Assembly: GCF_002015115.1 (NCBI RefSeq)
Contig: NZ_MUYA01000014.1
Location: 1 to 34,993, forward strand
Length of the DNA stretch: 34,993 bases
Reading direction: 5' to 3'
Source: Haemophilus paracuniculus
Lineage (GTDB): Bacteria; Pseudomonadota; Gammaproteobacteria; Enterobacterales; Pasteurellaceae
Below, one piece after another: positions 1-6,542 of this stretch (its first letter is position 1; the number at the start of each line of letters is the position of its first letter). Under the pieces are notes generated by a model, which ran no database searches, was not told the DNA's origin, and saw nothing but the letters and a program-made list of their open reading frames with translations. Made by a program: the position numbers and the translations under genes.

Positions 1-226
1 CTTATGGCAGGTGGCCAAAAGGTCCCACCCTTTAATCCGAAGATATTACGCGGTATTAGCTACCGTTTCCAGTAGTTATCCCCCTCCATAAGCCAGATTC
101 CCAAGCATTACTCACCCGTCCGCCACTCGTCAGCAAGAAAGCAAGCTTTCTCCTGCTACCGTTCGACTTGCATGTGTTAAGCCTGCCGCCAGCGTTCAAT
201 CTGAGCCATGATCAAACTCTTCAATT
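1..226 (-). rRNA. rrs: 16S ribosomal RNA, 5' end (partial)
   Basis: Read on the minus strand, the segment begins with the conserved 16S start (TTGAAGAGTTTGATCATGGC) at about 226 and runs through the V1-V2 region to the window edge at 1. Only about the first 225 nt are present. The 5' boundary is placed by similarity to known 16S starts and could be off by a few bases. The leader and the three tRNAs upstream are on the same strand. Confidence 0.97.
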
Positions 227-363
227 CAAAAAGTTTAATCGCTCAATATGCTGACACAAAAATCATTTAATGAATTTCAGTTAGCACCTATCGAGACTTC
301 AAAATCAAAAATTTGTTTCAAAATCAATCATCAACAAGTGCCCACACAGATTGTCTGATTCGT

Positions 364-375
364 TGTTAAAGAACA
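364..375 (-). promoter_or_regulatory. rrn boxA antitermination element in the 16S leader
   Basis: The minus strand reads TGTTCTTTAACA, one base from the enterobacterial rrn boxA (TGCTCTTTAACA). It is followed by the conserved leader stretch CAGACAATCTGTGTGGGCAC, also found upstream of E. coli 16S. BoxA recruits NusB/NusE for antitermination. It lies between tRNA-Pro and 16S, so transcription from the promoter upstream of the tRNAs would pass it before entering 16S. No convincing separate promoter was seen between tRNA-Pro and 16S. Confidence 0.75.
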
Positions 376-384
376 AAAATAAAG

Positions 385-461
385 TGGTCGGCGAGATAGG
401 ATTTGAACCTACGACCCACTGGTCCCAAACCAGTTGCGCTACCAAGCTGCGCTACTCGCCG
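385..461 (-). tRNA. tRNA-Pro (anticodon TGG)
   Basis: The minus strand folds as a 77-nt cloverleaf that starts CGGCGAGTAGCGCAGC, carries anticodon TGG in TTTGGGA, has a T-loop GGTTCAAATCC and an encoded CCA end. It is nearly identical to E. coli proM. It is the last of three tRNAs before the 16S gene. Confidence 0.97.
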
Positions 462-482
462 ATAGATTTTACTTGCGTAAAA

Positions 483-559
483 TGGGGTGGCTAATGGGAC
501 TTGAACCCACGACAACTGGAATCACAATCCAGGGCTCTACCAACTGAGCTATAGCCACC
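483..559 (-). tRNA. tRNA-His (anticodon GTG)
   Basis: The minus strand starts GGTGGCTATAGCTCAG, with anticodon GTG in ATTGTGATT, and ends CCACCCCA. This matches E. coli hisR closely. The encoded extra 5' G (G-1) paired opposite the discriminator C is diagnostic for tRNA-His. It sits between tRNA-Arg and tRNA-Pro. Confidence 0.97.
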
Positions 560-590
560 ATTTCCTAAATTGGACTCACTGCATTACCTC

Positions 591-667
<77 letters not shown>

Positions 668-698
668 GTTATTCAGTAGTGCGTCGTTGCGGGGGCGT

Positions 699-727
699 AT
701 ATTAGTGATTTCGTTTCCCCTTGTCTA
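699..727 (-). promoter_or_regulatory. Promoter of the tRNA-16S operon
   Basis: On the minus strand a -35 TAGACA (722-727) and a -10 TAATAT (699-704) are separated by exactly 17 bp. The -10 is followed by a GC-rich discriminator (ACGCCCCCGC), as is usual for stable-RNA promoters under stringent control. The tRNA-Arg gene begins about 30 bp downstream. Confidence 0.75.
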
Positions 728-813
728 GCACTTTTTGAAAAAATTTTCTCGTCTGCCGTTAATTTATTCAAAATGTGTAATAAATCGCTGAAAAGCAGTT
801 TTTTTGCCCTTTT

Positions 814-1539
814 TTAGAGCTTATTCGCCAAATAATAGTAGGCAAATTTGAGCAGATTAAGCTGTCTTCGCCAACGGGTTGGCTGGCTTAGCAGGCGATA
901 AAGCCACTCTAACCCTAAATCTTGCCACACTTTTGGGGCTCGTTTCACACGCCCCGTAAACACATCATAAGTGCCACCCACGCCCATATAGAGAGCTTGC
1001 GGATAACGTTGTTGAGCTTTGAGCATCAATTTTTCTTGTTTGGGCGATCCCATTGCCACCGTAACGAACTTCGCCCCGCTCGCCTCAATTTTTTCGATTA
1101 AAGCACCCGCTTGATCTTCGGGAAAATAGCCGTCCAGCTCGCCCACGATATTCACATTCCATTCCGCCAGTTTGCGTTTTACGTCCGCCAGCGTTTCCGC
1201 TCTGCTGCCGATTAAGAACACTGGCACATTCAACTGCCCTGCTCGTTGCATTAAGGCCTGCCACAAATCCGCCCCCGCCACTCGCTCAATCCCTTGATAT
1301 TGCGGATACTTTTTCGTAATCGAACGCACAATGCCGATCCCGTCCGCATATTTATATTCCGCATCGGCAAGCAACTTTTGCATTTCGGGATCGTTTTCGC
1401 TACTAATCACTTTCTCGGCGTTAATCGCAATCAACTTGCCTTGCTTGATTTCCCGTTCATTCATTAAAAAATCCACGAAAGCCGCTTCGTTTTTAACAGC
1501 GAGGATCTCGATCCCACAAATCGCCACTTTATCGATCAT
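814..1539 (-). CDS. wecG: UDP-N-acetyl-D-mannosaminuronic acid transferase (WecG)
   Basis: WecG adds ManNAcA to GlcNAc-PP-undecaprenol to make lipid II of enterobacterial common antigen, on the inner face of the cytoplasmic membrane. The 241-aa protein belongs to the WecG/TagA/CpsF family (GT26). It carries the family blocks KYADGIGIVRS, RVAGADLW, VTVAMGSPKQE and MGVGGTYDVFTG, followed by VKRAPKVWQDLGLEWLYRL. Length and sequence match E. coli WecG (about 246 aa) throughout. Its start overlaps the end of wzyE by 11 bp, indicating translational coupling. It is the last gene before the tRNA promoter region. Substrate identity is inferred from the family and from its wecF and wzyE neighbours. Confidence 0.95.
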   Translation of the reverse strand: MIDKVAICGIEILAVKNEAAFVDFLMNEREIKQGKLIAINAEKVISSENDPEMQKLLADAEYKYADGIGIVRSITKKYPQYQGIERVAGADLWQALMQRAGQLNVPVFLIGSRAETLADVKRKLAEWNVNIVGELDGYFPEDQAGALIEKIEASGAKFVTVAMGSPKQEKLMLKAQQRYPQALYMGVGGTYDVFTGRVKRAPKVWQDLGLEWLYRLLSQPTRWRRQLNLLKFAYYYLANKL

Positions 1540-2800
1540 TTTGCGTAACCCTCACGATCCCTTGTGCCACCAGCCAACAAACGCCAAACACAAGGCTGAA
1601 AAAAACCAACCGCGAGAAAAACGCATCCGCCCCCTCTCGCACTAGCACGATGAAATTAAATACATTAGCGAGGCAGAATGTTTGCAAAATGGCTAAACCT
1701 TGGGCGTTGGCGTAGGCATACAAGCGGTCAAATCCTTTGATAATTCCCCCCACTAACGCCATTCCGAGCAAAATCATCGGCACGCCGCCCATAATATAGA
1801 AAGAACCGAGCAAAGTCGGCGAAATCGCCAGCCCCGAATAATTGCCGAGCAGTTCACGGGTAAAATAGTTCGCCGTGTTCCAAATTGGGGTTGGATAATC
1901 CACCCACAAGCCTTTCGGCAAATAAACGTAAAAATCTCGTACAATCGGCATCAAGCCTTGAAACTCAATCGGTTTCGATAAAATAATCGCCACATTTTCC
2001 CACGGCGAAAAGGTGTCGCGGGTTAAATAAAGAAAGGTAAAAAAGGCTTCCGCCCCTTTCACATCAAGCCCGTAGCGGATCATCGCCAGCACGAACATCG
2101 CCACAATCATCACGCCGCTCATTAGAAAAATCCATTTTGCCGAGAGGTAGCGAAATTGCACGCCTAATAAAAAGAAAATGACCAACGGCAACACCATATT
2201 TGCCCTCGTGCCGCCGACAATCACATAGCAAAACGTGCCGAACAGCGTGCCGAAAATTAAGAATAGCAACCACCGTTTTTGGCTCGGTTTCAAAAAGAAG
2301 AAAATCAATAAAGCTGGTACGAAAAAGTAGAAAAAGCGTTTCAACGCCGTGCCACGAACGCCCGCCGAGAAAATTTGGCTATATTTTTCTAACTCAAACA
2401 GCAAAAAGCCGTTCATTAGCCCGAACCAAATCAACGAGCCAACCGCCACCACCCCGAGCAAACAAGCGGTCGGTTTTGCGGAAATTTCAGAAAATCCTAC
2501 CCCTTGCAAGGGCGTTGAACGAGGTGGCAAAAAAAAGTGATAGGCGAAATGGAAAATTAAATAGCCCACCAGCCCATAAAAGAGGGTCAAAAATAGCGTT
2601 AATTTAGACGGCAAGGCACTCTCAAACCCCAACGCCATTGCCATTGAAAACGGGAAGCCGAGGTAAAAAGTCGCCAAATAGATCAGGCTAAATAACAGAT
2701 AAAAAGAAAAGGTTTGCTGGCGGTAAGCTCGATAAATCAGCGAGCCAATCACCGCCAGCGAAAGCAGATAAAAGCCCGTTAATAAAAGATAGTCGTTCAT
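1529..2800 (-). CDS. wzyE: ECA polysaccharide polymerase (WzyE)
   Basis: A 423-aa integral membrane protein with about ten hydrophobic segments. WzyE joins trisaccharide repeat units of enterobacterial common antigen on the periplasmic face in the Wzy-dependent pathway. Conserved E. coli WzyE blocks are visible: NGFLLFELEKYSQIFSAGV, ALKRFFYFFVPALL, IVGGTRAN, FFTFLYLTRDTFSPWEN, PIVRDFYVYLPKGLW and SGLAISPTLLGS. The start overlaps the stop of wecF by 4 bp (ATGA) and the end overlaps wecG by 11 bp, so the three genes form one tightly coupled operon. An uptake signal lies inside the coding region near 1720 and another near 2463. Confidence 0.95.
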   Translation of the reverse strand: MNDYLLLTGFYLLSLAVIGSLIYRAYRQQTFSFYLLFSLIYLATFYLGFPFSMAMALGFESALPSKLTLFLTLFYGLVGYLIFHFAYHFFLPPRSTPLQGVGFSEISAKPTACLLGVVAVGSLIWFGLMNGFLLFELEKYSQIFSAGVRGTALKRFFYFFVPALLIFFFLKPSQKRWLLFLIFGTLFGTFCYVIVGGTRANMVLPLVIFFLLGVQFRYLSAKWIFLMSGVMIVAMFVLAMIRYGLDVKGAEAFFTFLYLTRDTFSPWENVAIILSKPIEFQGLMPIVRDFYVYLPKGLWVDYPTPIWNTANYFTRELLGNYSGLAISPTLLGSFYIMGGVPMILLGMALVGGIIKGFDRLYAYANAQGLAILQTFCLANVFNFIVLVREGADAFFSRLVFFSLVFGVCWLVAQGIVRVTQNDR

Positions 2801-3870
2801 TCTTGTTCACTAAGTTGGGTTAAAAGGGTTTGCCATTGTGGGGCATAATTCGGGGCGAAAAAGCCGATTTGGGTTTTGTCCAATTGTTGCAAAGCGGTTT
2901 GAGCCTCGGCGACTTTTTCCACCGACAGCTGATCGGCAAACAAAAACGGCACATTTTCCGCCTGCATATCAAGGGCGAACGGGTTATGCCGATGTAGCAC
3001 GGTCGGGATATTCAGTTGGGTCAAAAGGCAAATCGTGCCGATGCCCTGCTGACGTTCAAAAATAAAATAGCCGAGATCACATTCCGCCAGTACCGCCAAA
3101 TAACGCTCAAAATCCAACCGCTCACGCAAAATTTCCACCGCATTTTTTGGGAATAATCGCACCGCTTGTTGTTGCACTTGCTCGATGTAGGCGTGATTAT
3201 TTTCAGGGTAGCCCATAGGCACAACCACTCGCACCGCCTCGCCAAATGCCTGTTTAATCTGCTCTAACGCCTCTAAATGTCGGTTGGAAAGATCCCCCGA
3301 ATTGCCGAGCAAAATGGTGATTTTGCCCGTTGGCGTTTTGGTTGGCAAAGTCGGCACGGCTGGCATTTTGGTCGGGAAGTAAACCACCTGATCCTCCTTG
3401 CCCTCTCGCTGCAAATGGCGTTGAGCAAAGGTGATATCTCCGCGTGTTGCCCATAAAGTTGGCAATTTCCGCTGAACCCAACGGCGAAACGGATAGGCAA
3501 GTTTGAATTTTAACGCGGTCGAATCCTCATATAAATCCGCCCCCCAAACGTGCCACACACAACGACAAGCGGGCAGTTTTCCGCAAAAAATCGCCCACCA
3601 GATCGCAAAATTAAACTGTCCGTGCAGCACAAATTTTGCCGATTTTTCTGCTTTAGCCGTTTGGATAACCGCATTCGCCACCGCTTTTTTAGTAGGGAAC
3701 ATCGTCAAATTTAATGAGGCAAATTCCTCTTTCAAATTTGCCGATCCCACCACATAAAAACGGTGATCCTGCCCCTGCAACTTCGGCAACAGCTCATTCG
3801 CAAAAAAGCTCAACACCGTGCGGTTATGGTGCGGAATATCCGAACCTAAAATATGATAAATTCTATTCAT
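2797..3870 (-). CDS. wecF: TDP-Fuc4NAc:lipid II Fuc4NAc transferase (WecF)
   Basis: A 357-aa GT56-family enzyme that completes the ECA trisaccharide (lipid III) by adding 4-acetamido-4,6-dideoxygalactose. It matches E. coli WecF from the N-terminus (HILGSDIPHHNRTVLSFF) through FHGQFN-like, WHVWGADLYE, ATRGD, VVPMGYPENN and CDLGYFIFERQQGIGT to the C-terminal FFAPNY. It is the first gene of wecF-wzyE-wecG in this window. In E. coli, wzxE and the sugar-nucleotide genes precede it; here the upstream gene is a divergent cation transporter, so those functions must lie elsewhere or be missing. The ATG at 3870 is supported by alignment with E. coli. Confidence 0.95.
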   Translation of the reverse strand: MNRIYHILGSDIPHHNRTVLSFFANELLPKLQGQDHRFYVVGSANLKEEFASLNLTMFPTKKAVANAVIQTAKAEKSAKFVLHGQFNFAIWWAIFCGKLPACRCVWHVWGADLYEDSTALKFKLAYPFRRWVQRKLPTLWATRGDITFAQRHLQREGKEDQVVYFPTKMPAVPTLPTKTPTGKITILLGNSGDLSNRHLEALEQIKQAFGEAVRVVVPMGYPENNHAYIEQVQQQAVRLFPKNAVEILRERLDFERYLAVLAECDLGYFIFERQQGIGTICLLTQLNIPTVLHRHNPFALDMQAENVPFLFADQLSVEKVAEAQTALQQLDKTQIGFFAPNYAPQWQTLLTQLSEQE

Positions 3871-3880
3871 TTTGATTCAT

Positions 3881-3925
3881 TAAAAAGAAAATCTGACCGC
3901 TATCTTAATTATAAAGCGGTCAGAT
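3881..3925 (-). terminator. Inverted uptake-signal pair forming a terminator-like hairpin in the wecF leader
   Basis: ATCTGACCGCT (3891-3901) and AGCGGTCAGAT (3915-3925) are perfect 11-bp inverted copies of part of the uptake signal with a 13-nt loop. Read toward wecF, the hairpin is followed by TTTCTTTTTA (3881-3890), which resembles an intrinsic terminator. No minus-strand gene lies upstream for it to terminate. A second hairpin, GATCGCA/TGCGATC (3923-3929/3938-3944), shares three bases with its arm. Confidence 0.5.
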
Positions 3926-3967
3926 CGCAGTAAATTTTGCGATCTTTTGCAAAATATAAAATTTTAC

Positions 3968-3998
3968 TTGACCCCGTAGCTAGTACAGACTTTATCAT
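3968..3998 (+). promoter_or_regulatory. MerR-type promoter/operator of the cation efflux gene
   Basis: A -35 TTGACC (3968-3973) and a good -10 TATCAT (3993-3998) are separated by 19 bp. This overlong spacer is characteristic of promoters activated by MerR-family metal sensors, which untwist the DNA. The spacer begins CCCGTAG and contains GTACAG, resembling the 21-bp CadR/PbrR-type operator (ACCCTATAG-N3-CTACAGGGT), with about 13 of 21 positions matching by eye. No merR-like gene lies in the window. The CDF gene starts 38 bp downstream. Confidence 0.55.
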
Positions 3999-4035
3999 CC
4001 GCCCACTTTTTTCAGTCTTTCTTTAAGGAAAATTT

Positions 4036-4926
4036 ATGGCACATTCACACGCAAATTGCCCGTCTCACTCAATCAAAAACACCCAAGTATTGAAAGTGAG
4101 CTTTGCAATTATCACTGCTTTTATGGTGGTGGAATATCTCGGTGGTTATTTCTTCAACAGTTTGGCGTTAATGGCAGACGCTGGGCATATGCTCAACGAT
4201 TCCATTTCCCTCGGTTTGGCACTGTTCGCCCTCACGATTGCGGCGAAAAACATTCGTTTGAGCAAATGGTTAGCCTTTATTAACGGGGCTTCGCTGTTGG
4301 TGATCGCCGCCTTTATTATTTGGGAAGCGATTGAACGCTTGCAAAATCCGCCTGAAATGAAATCGCTACCAATGCTAATGGTGGCAACTCTCGGCTTAAT
4401 TGTGAACATTATCGTGGCGAAAATGATGCTTTCCGCCGACCACGACAACCTCAATATCCGTGCGGCGTACTTACACGTTATGGCAGATTTACTCGGCTCG
4501 GTAGTGGCGATTATCTCGGGGTTAAGTGCGTTATTCTTCGGCTGGTTGTGGGTCGACCCGCTCGCCAGCTTGTTGTTGAGCTTAATCATCTTGCGTAGTG
4601 GCTGGCAAGTTACCGTGGCAGCAATGCAAGCCCTTTCAAGCCCTGATGATAAACCGTTCAACGTTCACACTCACTCGCACGGGGATCACAGCCACGCCCA
4701 CGGCGGCAGTTGCGACCACAGCCACGATCACGAGGAAAACGAAGCCCACGATCACGGCGACGGGGTAAAATGCAACCACGACCACCAAAATGAAAAGCAA
4801 CCTCGTAGCCATTCAGATGGCTCGGCTTGCAACCACGATCACAGCAACGATGCTCACGATCACGAACACAACGACAAAGAAGAAAAAGTGGTCGAACACC
4901 AACACAGCGAAAAATGTAAACACTAA
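4036..4926 (+). CDS. CDF-family zinc/divalent cation efflux protein with His/Cys-rich C-terminal tail
   Basis: A 296-aa inner-membrane antiporter of the cation diffusion facilitator family (CzcD/ZitB group), predicted to export Zn2+ and perhaps Cd2+ or Co2+ in exchange for protons. Six membrane segments fill about residues 18-190. The metal site is visible as H51/D55 in TM2 (ADAGHMLND) and H147/D151 in TM5 (HVMADLLGS), the HD-HD arrangement typical of zinc transporters. The N-terminus has a short His motif (AHSHANCPSH). After TM6 the usual ferredoxin-like cytoplasmic domain is not recognisable; residues from about 205 form a hydrophilic tail with about 22 His and 4 Cys in Cys-x-His-x-His-like units. 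A ribosome site AAGGAA precedes the ATG. The promoter has MerR-type geometry, and a terminator follows. Confidence 0.93.
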   Translation: MAHSHANCPSHSIKNTQVLKVSFAIITAFMVVEYLGGYFFNSLALMADAGHMLNDSISLGLALFALTIAAKNIRLSKWLAFINGASLLVIAAFIIWEAIERLQNPPEMKSLPMLMVATLGLIVNIIVAKMMLSADHDNLNIRAAYLHVMADLLGSVVAIISGLSALFFGWLWVDPLASLLLSLIILRSGWQVTVAAMQALSSPDDKPFNVHTHSHGDHSHAHGGSCDHSHDHEENEAHDHGDGVKCNHDHQNEKQPRSHSDGSACNHDHSNDAHDHEHNDKEEKVVEHQHSEKCKH

Positions 4927-4941
4927 TTTCGCAGAATAAAG

Positions 4942-4972
4942 AAACGGCTTGAATGGGTTCAAGCCGTTTTTT
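4942..4972 (+). terminator. Intrinsic terminator of the cation efflux gene
   Basis: A 12-bp perfect stem, AAACGGCTTGAA (4942-4953) with TTCAAGCCGTTT (4958-4969), closes on the loop TGGG and runs into six T. It begins 15 bp after the stop codon. Confidence 0.9.
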
Positions 4973-5016
4973 ATACTTGCAAGCGGTAAGAATAAGCATA
5001 AAATCATCATTCATTC

Positions 5017-5041
5017 GTAGGGGCAGATTTTATATCTGCCC
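5017..5041 (+). repeat. REP element upstream of the RAYT gene
   Basis: GTAG (5017-5020) is directly followed by an 8-bp hairpin, GGGCAGAT-TTTAT-ATCTGCCC (5021-5041). A GTAG tetranucleotide 5' of a hairpin is the substrate signature of REP-associated tyrosine transposases. It lies 26 bp before the RAYT start. The REPs on the far side of the gene carry a near-identical stem in inverted orientation, so REPs flank the gene as in a REPtron. Confidence 0.75.
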
Positions 5042-5067
5042 TCTATAAACTCAGCGAAGAAAATGCT

Positions 5068-5550
5068 ATGCCTAAATATCGTAAAAATCTTCGATTACCC
5101 CATTTCGATTATGCCCAATATGGCTGTTATTTTGTAACCGTATGCACCAAAAATCAGAAAATGATTTTTGGCGATGTTGTTAATGGAAATATGATCCTTA
5201 ATCACTTTGGCAAAATGTTACAAGAAACGTTATTCTCTGTCTTATCAGAATATCCTAATAGTGAAATTCCCGAATTTATCATTATGCCAAATCACTTCCA
5301 TTTCATTTGGTTCAATCGAGACAATGTAAATCTTTCTATTGTGGTGAAAAAAATAAAAGGAAGAATGTCATTTTTATATCGTGAATATCACAAAAAATAT
5401 AATTGTAATTACGAACCATTATGGCAAAGAGGATTTTATGAGCATATCATCAGAAATGATCGTGATTATATGAGAATTGCAGAATACATTTCAAATAATC
5501 CAATCAAATGGCATTTAGACAGATTTTATTGTTTAAAAGGGCTGATATAA
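5068..5550 (+). CDS. REP-associated tyrosine transposase (RAYT, Y1/IS200-like)
   Basis: A 160-aa Y1 (HUH) transposase-like protein of the RAYT/TnpA-REP type. These single-strand endonucleases cut next to GTAG-type REP hairpins and probably spread them. The HUH metal motif is in IIMPNHFHFIW (H76 and H78). The family block LWQRGFYEHIIRN lies at about 118-130, with Y124 a probable catalytic tyrosine, and EYISNNPIKWHL at 139-150. The N-terminal block LPHFDYAQYGCYFVTVCT is also typical. Length is normal for the family. The coding sequence is visibly AT-rich compared with its neighbours. Its stop codon lies inside the first downstream REP hairpin. No residue substitution suggests inactivity. Confidence 0.93.
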   Translation: MPKYRKNLRLPHFDYAQYGCYFVTVCTKNQKMIFGDVVNGNMILNHFGKMLQETLFSVLSEYPNSEIPEFIIMPNHFHFIWFNRDNVNLSIVVKKIKGRMSFLYREYHKKYNCNYEPLWQRGFYEHIIRNDRDYMRIAEYISNNPIKWHLDRFYCLKGLI

Positions 5551-5623
5551 AATCTGCTCCTAAGAATGGTTATTTATATTTTAAGTTCTATCCTTTTCGT
5601 AGTGGCGGACTTTATGTCCGCCA
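5539..5623. repeat. REP pair (BIME) copy 1, overlapping the RAYT stop codon
   Basis: An imperfect inverted REP (GGGCTGAT-ATAAA-ATCTGCTC, 5539-5559) is followed by CTAA instead of CTAC. About 40 bp on comes a perfect plus-strand REP: GTAG (5599-5602) and TGGCGGAC-TTTAT-GTCCGCCA (5603-5623). The RAYT TAA (5548-5550) falls within the first hairpin. This copy is the most degenerate of the three. Confidence 0.75.
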
Positions 5624-5704
5624 TTATTATGGCAAAAGAAAACTTTCTGAACATATTTCAAGCAACCCAACCAAATAGTATTGAGACAGATTTTATTGTT
5701 AAAA
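5621..5704 (+). pseudogene. Relic of the RAYT 3' third, copy A
   Basis: The spacer between REP pairs 1 and 2 aligns with two separated parts of the RAYT gene: the 5416-5446 segment (coding LWQRGFYEHI) and then 5487-5550 (coding ISNNPIKW...FYC). About 40 bp between them are missing. In the frame of the second part it reads EHISSNPTK, stop, Y, stop, DRFYC, so it is not functional. Confidence 0.7.
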
Positions 5705-5790
5705 GGGCGGATATAAAATCCGCCCCTACGAATAATTATTTATGTTTTAAGATCTATCCTTTTTCGTAGTGGCGGACTTTATGTCCGCCA
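5705..5790. repeat. REP pair (BIME) copy 2
   Basis: An inverted REP, GGGCGGAT-ATAAA-ATCCGCCC (5705-5725), has CTAC (5726-5729) on its right, which is GTAG on the minus strand. About 36 bp later follow GTAG (5766-5769) and TGGCGGAC-TTTAT-GTCCGCCA (5770-5790). Both stems are perfect 8-bp stems. The two GTAG boxes face each other, as in a symmetrical BIME. Confidence 0.85.
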
Positions 5791-5871
5791 TTATTACAAC
5801 AAAGAAGATTTTATAAACATATTTCAAACAACCCAACAAAATAGTATTAAGATAGATTTTATTGTTAAAAA
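5788..5871 (+). pseudogene. Relic of the RAYT 3' third, copy B
   Basis: Same organisation as the relic between REP pairs 1 and 2. The matches to the LWQRGFYEHI-coding and ISNNP...FYC-coding parts of RAYT are joined by the same internal deletion. In frame it reads HISNNPTK, stop, Y, stop, DRFYC. Its stop codons fall at the same positions as in the other relic, so the deletion and stops predate the tandem duplication. Confidence 0.7.
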
Positions 5872-5956
5872 GGGCGGATATAAAATCCGCCCCTACGAAT
5901 GGTTATTTATGTTTTAAGATCTATCCTTTTCGTAGTGGCGGACTTTATGTCCGCCA
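5872..5956. repeat. REP pair (BIME) copy 3
   Basis: The inverted REP GGGCGGAT-ATAAA-ATCCGCCC (5872-5892) plus CTAC (5893-5896) is followed by GTAG (5932-5935) and TGGCGGAC-TTTAT-GTCCGCCA (5936-5956). The right-hand REPs of copies 1, 2 and 3 start at 5603, 5770 and 5936, a 166-167 bp period. Confidence 0.85.
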
Positions 5957-5998
5957 TTTTTATCTTGTAAATGGCTCTGTTATAGTTAATTGTTGATG

Positions 5999-6028
5999 AA
6001 AAAAAGCGGGCAAAATCCCGCTTTTTTT
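5999..6028. terminator. Bidirectional intrinsic terminator
   Basis: The stem AAAAAGCGGG (6001-6010) / CCCGCTTTTT (6017-6026) with a 6-nt loop has A- and T-runs on its two sides. It can terminate the minus-strand gene ending at 6048 and transcripts from the REP side. Confidence 0.85.
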
Positions 6029-6047
6029 CATTCATATTTTAATCATT

Positions 6048-6527
6048 CTAGTAATACTTTTTCAAAGTTCTTAGAGAGGTATTGTATATGTAAACACCAA
6101 AACCGCCCATATCCTGAATTTTTTGATAAATGTCATTATATTGTTGTGTGGTCAAATTATTTCGGGTTCGGTAATGATTCAACCAAACTTGAAGCTCTTC
6201 GGCATTTCCAATCATTCCTTTACCTGTTGCTCTCATTGTATCTAATAGAGCTTGATTATAATTACCTTTTTCCACTTTTCTCACTTCCTGCGTTAAATAA
6301 CGAAGGGACTTCATCATTTTTTGATCGAAAAACTGATTTAAACCTGCTTTTACACGATTTACATTTGTAAACATACTTATGTTATTATTGATAATCCTAC
6401 TCTCAACCTGTAAAAATTGTTTTTCAAGTTGTGGGGTTAATTTTACGGGCGGAGCAAAAGTATCATTGGCATTTGCAACCGAACCTATAAAACCAAATAG
6501 CACAAAGCCTAATTTAAACCATTTCAT
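6048..6527 (-). CDS. Hypothetical secreted/periplasmic protein
   Basis: Not recognised. The 159-aa product starts with a clear Sec signal peptide (MKWFKLGFVLFGFIGSVANA, cleavage likely after residue 20). The mature part of about 139 residues is polar, mostly helical in appearance, and has no cysteine or transmembrane segment. A strong ribosome site (AGAGGA) precedes the ATG. It lies 15 bp downstream of the chimeric ORF at 6543-7163, so the two are probably co-transcribed, and a terminator follows. Its AT-rich composition fits the accessory stretch around it. Function unknown. Confidence 0.75.
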   Translation of the reverse strand: MKWFKLGFVLFGFIGSVANANDTFAPPVKLTPQLEKQFLQVESRIINNNISMFTNVNRVKAGLNQFFDQKMMKSLRYLTQEVRKVEKGNYNQALLDTMRATGKGMIGNAEELQVWLNHYRTRNNLTTQQYNDIYQKIQDMGGFGVYIYNTSLRTLKKYY

Positions 6528-6542
6528 TGTTAAAATCCTCTT

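Noticed and set aside
1331..1645. 104-aa plus-strand ORF opposite wecG/wzyE
   Set aside because: Shadow of well-supported genes on the other strand, with no recognisable product.
5566..5769. 67-aa plus-strand ORF between REP copies
   Set aside because: It reads through REP hairpins and an out-of-frame RAYT relic; no ribosome site or family similarity.
5539..5956. CRISPR-like array of regularly spaced repeats
   Set aside because: Spacers are similar to each other and to the RAYT gene, the period is about 167 bp and there are no cas genes; it is a REP/relic tandem array.
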